Shown here: positions 22,801-31,800 of the stretch, one piece after another | Position numbering within the stretch: the first letter of the stretch is position 1 | Layout: the number at the start of each line of letters is the position of its first letter | Source: Anodontia alba | Taxonomy: Eukaryota > Mollusca > Bivalvia > Lucinida > Lucinidae | Assembly: GCA_964016985.1 (NCBI GenBank) | Contig: OZ024830.1 | Coordinates: 75,609,763-75,673,762, forward strand | Length of the DNA stretch: 64,000 nt | Direction: 5' to 3' | Made by a program: the position numbers and the translations under genes | The notes under the pieces: generated by a model | The model's database searches: none | What the model was told of the DNA's origin: nothing | Seen by the model: only the letters and a program-made list of their open reading frames with translations

Positions 22801-25800
22801 TTCTCCATAACATAGCCTACAGCAGCATCCAATATCACAGTTGTTGGTATACCACTCTCTGTTAACTCCTCATAGGTCTGACATCTGTAGAGCACAAAAT
22901 GGGCCACATTTAAGTGAAAAGGTGTATTTGAAATGCGCAAAATGCATGGATTCAGGTTCATACCACACATCATTATGAAAACACGCCTATTTAAAAGATA
23001 TGTAGAAAATTTCACCTTAAAAACTGAAAATTTTCAGATAAAAACTCTGATAATTTTCATATTTCTGCGCAAAACATAGATTGTGGGTACTCGTTAGAAC
23101 CACCTCGGCGAGGCGGTTCTATCAAGTACCAACAATCTATGTTTTTTTAGCAGAAATAAGAAAAATAATGTATACCCCTGTAAATCCCAGTTTTACTACA
23201 TAAAAATGGGGCTTAAAGGGGTAAAAATTATATAGGCATGTTTTTGTGATGGCACAAAGTCTTATCCGAGCATATGCTCTCCATTGATACAGTCAGATGC
23301 GCATCCAATCGGTGACCAGTTTACAGGTTTAATCCCCGCTGGGTCCAGCAACATTCTTTCATGGACATTGATTATAAATTTTTTTTTGGGTCATTCTTCC
23401 CTTCTGCTGATTCAAGAAAGGCAGTTGTCAGTTTCTGATAAAAGAATGTGCACAAAGACTGATTAACAGCTTAAAGGAATAAGCCTGCCCAGGAAAAGTG
23501 TGGCTAGGTAAACTGACCAGCTGACAGTCTAATGGATTGACTGGGCTGTAAAACCTCAACTTAATCTCCACTGATACATTTTATAGTGTCAAATAATTAT
23601 GTTAGCTGTCAGCAAGGGCCCAGATCAGACTACGCAGATGCACAGGCTGATCTGGGCCTTTGCTGTCCACATATGCCTGAAGACTGTTTTTAGCACAGTG
23701 CAGTCCAAATCTGATGGATATTTGTTGTTTGTTTTTAAATCATAGCTGTATCTAAGACATAGCTCTAGATATGCGGGATATGAAGAAAAATATTTTTTCT
23801 TCCTCTCTAAAAATATATGTCACTGAAATTTTACAATATTTACCACAGTATGTAACTTTGCCAAGGATTGAGGCTACAACAATCTGCATGTGATTTAAAT
23901 GCACCAAACCAAATGTACACTATTTTGAAGGTTAAATTTCTTTCAGTGCAACATGACAAGGAAGCATAGTCTCTTGCATGGCTCCAGACAGGGAGGGTTT
24001 TTTTTTTTTTTTTTTGTTTTGTGGGGTTTTTTTTAATAATTTCTCAAAAAAAAAAAAAAGAAAACATATGTTGTCGGTACTAATTAGAAGTGTCTCACTG
24101 AGGAACTTCTAATGAGTACCCACAACATATGTTTTTCATTAAAATACAAGAATTTTTGTTTGTGTTTTCATGATCAAATCTCCATGAAAGAATTTTGCCA
24201 AACCTGGCAAGGATCAAACCTGCAACCTCCTCACCTCCATTCAGACACATATATGACTTGGCCACCCAGGCCGGCAAAGAAATAAGAACAAGCGCTCCGC
24301 CAAGCAGGGCATTATACGCCTGTGGCAAGAAATAAGATGTAGCACATAAACTGGCTCCTGTATAATTCAGTGCGCTGGATATAAATTGTAAGTGGAATTA
24401 CAAAAAAACAAGAAATCCGCGGAAGGCGTCATCGCACCTGCTGGCGCAAAAGTCACAGGAGCCACAATCAGAATGTGGTTATTAAATAAGTTTATTTCAT
24501 TCTTAGCAGTGCTTAGTTGGAAAATTGGGTTGAAAAAAAATGAAGACAAAGTGCCTAGTGGGGCACATATATTCCAGGCCAGTGCCATTCCCTCTAATGG
24601 CTATATCTTCAGCACTGACTTTTCGTATTATACAGCCCAATGATAATGGAACGTCCACGTAAAATGTGTAAAAGTCACTGGAGCGTGAAATATTGAAATA
24701 TAGGTCAAGGTCACTGGGTCAAGGTACCTGCCAAGCCAGTGCAATGAGGTGAAGCACTATGCAAGGTTTAGTGATTGTGGGTCTTATATTTGAGGAGATA
24801 CCGAACATCAACATAAAATGTGTCAGTCACTGGAGTGCAAAATATAGGTCAAGGCCACCAGGTCAAGGTACCTGCCTAGTCAGTACATCCAGAAGAAGCA
24901 CTATATAAGATTTAGTGGTTGAAGGCCTTACAGTTGAGGACATATGGAAGGGCGACGTAAAAGGTGTAAAAGTCAATGGAGCGCGAAATATAGGTCAGGG
25001 TCACCCAGTCAAGGTACCTGTGGAATCCATACACTGAGGAGAAGCACTATGCGAGGTTTGATGGTTGTAGGCCTTATAGTTGAGGAGATATTGAACGTCG
25101 ACATAAAATGTGTAAAAGGCACTGGAGCACAAAATATAGGTCAAGGTCACCGGGTCAAGATACCTGCCAAGTCAGTACATCTAGGAGAAGCACTATGCAA
25201 GGTTTGGTGGCTAGAGGTCTTACACTTGAGGAGATCTGGAACGTTGACGTAAATTATATCAAAGTCACTGCAGCCAAAATATAGGTCAAGGTCACCAGGT
25301 CAAGGTATCTGCTGAGTCAGTACATTGAGAAGAAGCACTTTGCAAGGTTTGATGGCTGTAGACCTTATAGTTGAGGAGATATCGAACGTCGACGCAAAAT
25401 GTTCAAAGTCACTGGAGCGCAAAATATAGGTCAAGGTCACCGGGTCAAGATACCTGCCGAGTCAGTACATCTAGGAGAAGCACTATGCAAGATTTGGTAG
25501 CTGTATGCCTTCTAGTTGAGAAGATCTGGAACGTCAACGTAAATTATGTCGAAGTCAATGGAGCGCAAAATATAGGTCAAGGTCACTGGGTCAATGTACC
25601 TGCCAAGTCTGGAGGTCAGGGAGATGTGTCATGCAAGGTATGATGGTTGTCGTAGAATTGTAGTTGATTAGAATACTAACTTTGACGTAAATGTCAAACT
25701 TCGACATAACAGAACTGTTAACAGACAGACGGACGGATGAACGGACAGACGAATGGAAAAGCGGGCACCTATGTCGCAAAGTCAGGAGGGCAGGGAGATG

Positions 25801-28800
25801 TTTCATATAAGGTTTGATGGTTGTTTAGTCTTGTAGTTGATTAGAATACTAACTTTGACATAAATGTCGAACTTTGACATAACAGAACTGTTAACAGACG
25901 GACAGACAGACGGACAAACGGACAGACAAATGGAAAAGCGGGCACCTATGTCGCAAAGTCTGGAGGTCAGGGAGATGTTTCATGCAAGGTTTGATGGTTG
26001 TTTACTCTTGTAGTTGATTAGTATACTAACTTTGACATAAATGTCGAACTTCGAAATAAATGTTGACAGACAGACGGACGAACGGACAGACGAAGTGAAA
26101 TCCGGATACCTATGTTGCAAAGTCAGGAGGTCAGGGAGATGTTTCCCGCAAGGTTTGATGGTTGTTTAGTCTTGTAGTTGATTAGAATACTAACTTTGAC
26201 ATAAATGTCGAACTTCAACATAAATGTTGACAGACGGACGGACGGACGGACGGATGGACTGACTGACGGACGGACGGACGGACGGACGGACGGAAAATCG
26301 GACGCCTATATCGCACCCTGCTACAAGCAGGTGCGATAAAAATTAAAAAAATTTCATTGGGGCATAGCTACTTATATTTGGTGAGCTGTAACCTAAGGGT
26401 CCAAACTGGCCCAGAAATTAAGGGAGAAGTGACTTCTCCGTCCTGGAAAAATAGGGAGAAGTTTGCTGCATCTAGGGAGAAGTGCTTTCTGACGGAGGAC
26501 ACATGACAGAGGCATGGCTATATTATAAGCTCATATGAGCCTTTGGCTGATTTGTTTTTCCTATACTTCAATATCGGACTAAACAATAACAAAACAAAAA
26601 TATTTATAAAGATTTAATAATGGCAACATTTCCTAGCAAATCTAATAAAAGATGTTAAAATAAATAAATAAATAAATAACTTGACCATATGACCATAACT
26701 TCAGTTATCTGCAAAAAAAGTACCTATTATAAAATAAAATTTGTATACTATTACCTCTAAACAATATGCTGCGAAAAGTTTACAAAAACTTTCAAAGGGG
26801 CATAACTCTGCCAATATTTAGTGCACTCTAAACTGGAAATAGTATGCACTGCTCAACATCATTGTGTAACTATTTATGAAGTTTCAGCTTGATAAGATGT
26901 AAACTGTAGGAGGATTTAGCCAGAAAAGAAAAATTTACAGGAATTTTCAAAGCACTTTAACTCTGCTATTTGGTGGACTGTAACCTTGAAACACTGTGCG
27001 CTGCTCTACATCATGGTCTAACTACAAATCAAAGATCAGCTTAATGGGATGTAAACTGTAGGAGGAGTTAGCCATAAATGAAAAGTTTACAGAAATTTTC
27101 AAAGGGGCATAACTCTGCAAACAATTGGTGGACTGTAACCTCGAAACAATATGCCCTGCTCCACATTATGCTCTAACTATATACCAAGTTTCAGCTTGAT
27201 CGGATGTAAACTGTAGGAGGAGTTAGCCGGAAACAAAAAAGTTTACGGATGGACGCATGGATGAAACAATATGCACTGCTCCACATCATGTTCTTACAAA
27301 TCAAGTTTCAGCTTGATCCAATGTAAACTGTAGGAGAAGTTAGCTGGAAACAAAAAGTTTACAGAAATTTTCAAAGAGGCATAACTCTGCTAATATTTGG
27401 TGGACTGTAACCTTGAAACGATATACACTGCTCCAAATCATTGTCTAAACTATAAATGAAGTTTCAGCTTGATTGGATGTAAAAGGTAGGAGGAGTTAAC
27501 TGGAAATGAAAAGTTTACAGAAATTTTCAAAGGGGCATAACTCTGCAGATATTTGGTGGACTGTAGCCCCAAAACAATAGACGCGGCTCCACCATGGTCT
27601 AACTATATACCAAGTTTCAGCTTGATTGGATGTGAACTGTAGGAGTTAGCCGGAAACGAAAAAGTTTACGGATGGACGTCATACCCCGTAACATAATAAG
27701 TTTTTCAAACGGGCGTATAAAAATATTGCGTGGATACCACTCTTACTTCAAGCATTAAGATTCAAGAGTGCTGTCATTATTTTTTTTAGTTTTTTTTAGT
27801 TTTTTTTTGCTTACCCTGAATTATTTGGTCTTGATTCTGTTACATAAACTTTGAATCTTTTCTTAGAACATGCTGCTTCTTTTAATACTTGTTGAACAAC
27901 CCTTGAATATGAGTGGACCAATATTGTCTGAAATGAAAACAAATAAAGGTATTTAAGCTTCGTATTTGGAAAGACAGTATAAATCCAGATAAGATTCCAC
28001 ATATTGCAGCACCTAATCAAGATCTACACTGCTGGCCACTCATCCAGTGTTTTTAGAGACATAAGCAAGCTGTAAAATGGATGTGTTCAAACTAAAGATA
28101 AGTCTGGGCCCAGTTGTTCAAAGCTTCGTTAGCTTAATGAGCTTGTTAAGGGTCATTCCATTAACTGTTTTAGCGGATTCAATGTACAATATTCTGATAT
28201 TTTTTGCTGAAAAAAATGTGAGTAGCTTTTGCACTGCAAAAGCTACTCACATTTTTTCAGCAAAAAATTTCAGCATATTTGCATATCACTCAGTGTAAAT
28301 TTTAACCAATTGTTAACTAATGACATCCTTAGTTTTGAACAACTGGGCCCTGGTATTGAGTTCAGGTATCACAAAATTTATGGTACTAATTTAATTCTGC
28401 AAGGCCTGTCTCAAGAAACTGCATTTTATGTCTTATGCAAACATCTAGGGTCAAAATCAACCAGCATATTCATGCAGATAGATGATACTTGCTTAACATA
28501 TATTTTAACCCATTGTATACTGAATAGATTCTCCCACACTATATACTGGAAGAGTCCAATTTCAATTTTAGGTACATCCCATTATGAGATTTACATATTC
28601 CTACAGAAAAATGGCTAAACTGTTTGAAAACAGTGGAGACCCTGATCAGACGCCGTGTTCTGCGGCATCTGATCTGGGTCTCCACTGTTTGCCAGTTACC
28701 CTTTTACGAGTCTCCCGACTATAATGTGTTAAATACTGAGAAACTTTATCTTCTAAATGGACTTGGCCTAAACTTTAAACAAGTCTATTTTACTACCTAC

Positions 28801-31800
28801 TGATATGTCCAAACAAATTACAATGTATTTGATAAGCAGCTAACAGTGTGGATCCTGGTCATTCTGCAGCTCCTGATCTGGGTCTACATTCAATGATCAG
28901 GCCTTTCTGTCTCTAAGTTACGGTTGTTATGTTGATTACTCTTCACACAAAATATCTTGGTTTAGTTCTTCAGGAACTGAATGAATACACATCATGGATA
29001 CAGTATCACACACCTGGTAATCTCGTAAGAGATAGTCTATGGCTATGCACTCAAAATCTTCATGTGATCTTCCAGCATAACTTCTGATTTATTGATTTTT
29101 AATCAATTCCAGAGACATATTTTTAAAAACTGGACAATGATGCTATTTCCAGTAGCTTTCATTTCTGCACAGGAAAAGATAGGTGTAGGCTTGAAAAAAC
29201 TAGCCGTTTTTTATTTAATTTCACCTGGAGAAGGGTAGTCCAATATTCCTGTTTTGACTTTTTTCCAGTGCAAAATGAAGGTATTTTCAGCTCTCTGGGC
29301 TATGAAATACGTCAACATATCAAATAAGATGTACTGCAACCTATGTCTACCTTGAAATACATAAACAAATTAAAATTAGCAGCTTGTTCTTTTCAAGTCC
29401 ACATTTATATTTTCTGGCACAAAATGAAAGTTGTTGGGAATAGCACTGTCCAATTTTTTTTAAAATATACCTCTGAATTTGACTAAAAATCAATAAATCA
29501 GGGGAACTTACCTGTTTGTTGACATTTGGATGTCTTGTAAGTCATGGCCGTACGTTTGCTTAAAGATTTTGAGTGCATAATCACTTGCTACCCCTTAGGA
29601 GCTTACCAGGTGTGTACCAACCATCCTGCATCTTATTTGGGCTTTTAATTTTTTTTTTGTTTTTTTTTGTGTGTTGAGGTTTTACGGCCCAGTCAACCCA
29701 ATAGGGTCATGTCGAGCATGGTCAGTTTACCTAACCACACGTTTACTGGGCAGGCTTAGTCCTCTAAGCGGTTAACCAATATTGTCACATACTTTCGCCA
29801 GAAACTGACAACTGCACTTCTTATTTGGGCTGTGCCATTCAAACACTCTTTGAGCTTATGCAAACAGCGATGGCCCAGATCAGCCTGCTCATCTGCCCAG
29901 TCAGATCAGGACCTTTGCTGTTCACTCAGAATCATCTGACACTATAGAATGCATCACTAGAGCACAAATGCCTGGATGCGACTTTGCACATGTGTGGGAT
30001 GAATCTGTGCATTCTACACATGCCTGAAGATATATTTCCACTTGGCATAGCCCATTTAATTTTTAATTAAGTCTTTTGCTGTGTTGTGCTTCTCTTTAGA
30101 GGAATGGATATAAAACTTTTTCCATGCTCAACTTAACTGAGCATGAAATTTGTCCTGCTAATAAATCTCAAATTACTAACAACCGAAAATTCTTTCTTGC
30201 TAAACATAGCTTAGCATGAAAATTTCTCTGCTAATTAATATGAAAATGCCAACTATTGTTGGCATTTTCATATTTATTAGCAGAGAAAATTTCATGAGCT
30301 GAGCATGAAAAAAGTTTTATAAACTCTGGGCCTAGTAGACTTTCTGCTATTCTGTACGTTGCTGTGACTTCCAGTTTGCACTCCAGCACACTGTCTTCTG
30401 AAATAAAATACACTCAAAAAGGAAGTATTTTACTCCCTTGAGGAGGAAATGCCATCCTTTTAGATTAGAGTAGATCTCTTTTCAAAAGGGAGACAAAAGC
30501 ACTTTGACAGAGTTGCCTCCCCCGAAAATGAATCCATTCTCCCCCTTTTTTTTTTTTTTTGGTAGAAATAAGAAAACTTATTCTACTTTCAAATAATTCT
30601 CATTAACAAGTCCTCTTGTTTCATTGGTTTTACTTAACAGAGCTTCCTAAGACTGCAACCTACTGAGCCATCCCTTATAAACTGGTGCGCAAGTTTGGCA
30701 ATCTTCTGTCTTGAAACAGCAACTTTCTCTAGAAAAAGGTTTCCTCTTTCAACCATGATCTTCTGACATTTTTCAAAACTCTGAAAGAAGAATCAAACTG
30801 CTCTACAGGCTTTTACAAATACCCTGTTAATCCCACATTTTCCCATAATATATACAGTCAACCCTCTTTATACAGACACTTGATACAATGACAAAATTTG
30901 TTATAATGACAACTTGAATGTCACGAGATCTTCACTCAAGAGGTGACAGCTAATGAGAAATTATGCAAGAATATTGCATTAAAACTTCAAGGCACATACT
31001 GGTATGTTTTGGATATTTGTTAGAATCGCCTCCCTAAATATCCAAAACAAATGTTCTATGAGGAATTCTGTCCATTAAGGATTGTTTTCAACAGCAAATT
31101 CATTTTAGTGGCAACATCTTTGGGAACAAATGCTGTCGTTTTAACTAGGATTCACTGTAGTAAAAATAGGATTGTTGGGGACTACATTATTAGGCAGATT
31201 TTCAGAATTTTGCAAATTTTAAACCAGCTTTTCAAACTGTTGGTTAGAAAACCTGCATCTGAAAATGTTGTCTGTTTATGTCATCTGTGGAATATTCATG
31301 CAAACTTTTCAAACGTATTTTTGCATACAGGCAAACAGTGTGGACCCTTATCAGACTGCTCCTAGAGGAGCAGTCTGATCTGAGTCCACACTGTTTGCAA
31401 AAATGACTTTTAAAATAAATCACAAGCAGATGACAAAGCAGACGACAATTGTTGTGATTGACAGTTTAACCTTTCTCTTGCTGAGCACGACATGCCCTGA
31501 TTTAGCAAACAGTGTAGATCCAGATCAGTTGGCTTCTGAAGAAGCCAACTGATCTGGAGCTGCACTGTTTGTCATTAAATATGTGAATTTCTATCAAAAA
31601 CCCGGATCAAATAATTTGATTGGCTGGAAATTAGAAGTGGGCATGGAATCTTAATTTATTCAGCTTGACAAGGGTTAAGGGTTAAAAAGTGTGTTGTCTA
31701 GAGCTATGGCTAAGAATGACACATTCAACATAATATGGCTACCTCTCTTGTCTTAAGCTTTGCTAATGACCATTCATAACATGCTTTTTTGGATAAATAA

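Noticed and set aside
24944..25643. Two open frames of about 100 and 90 codons with GQG-like repeats
   Set aside because: They are translations of the 145-bp array of a family J element and repeat with its period.
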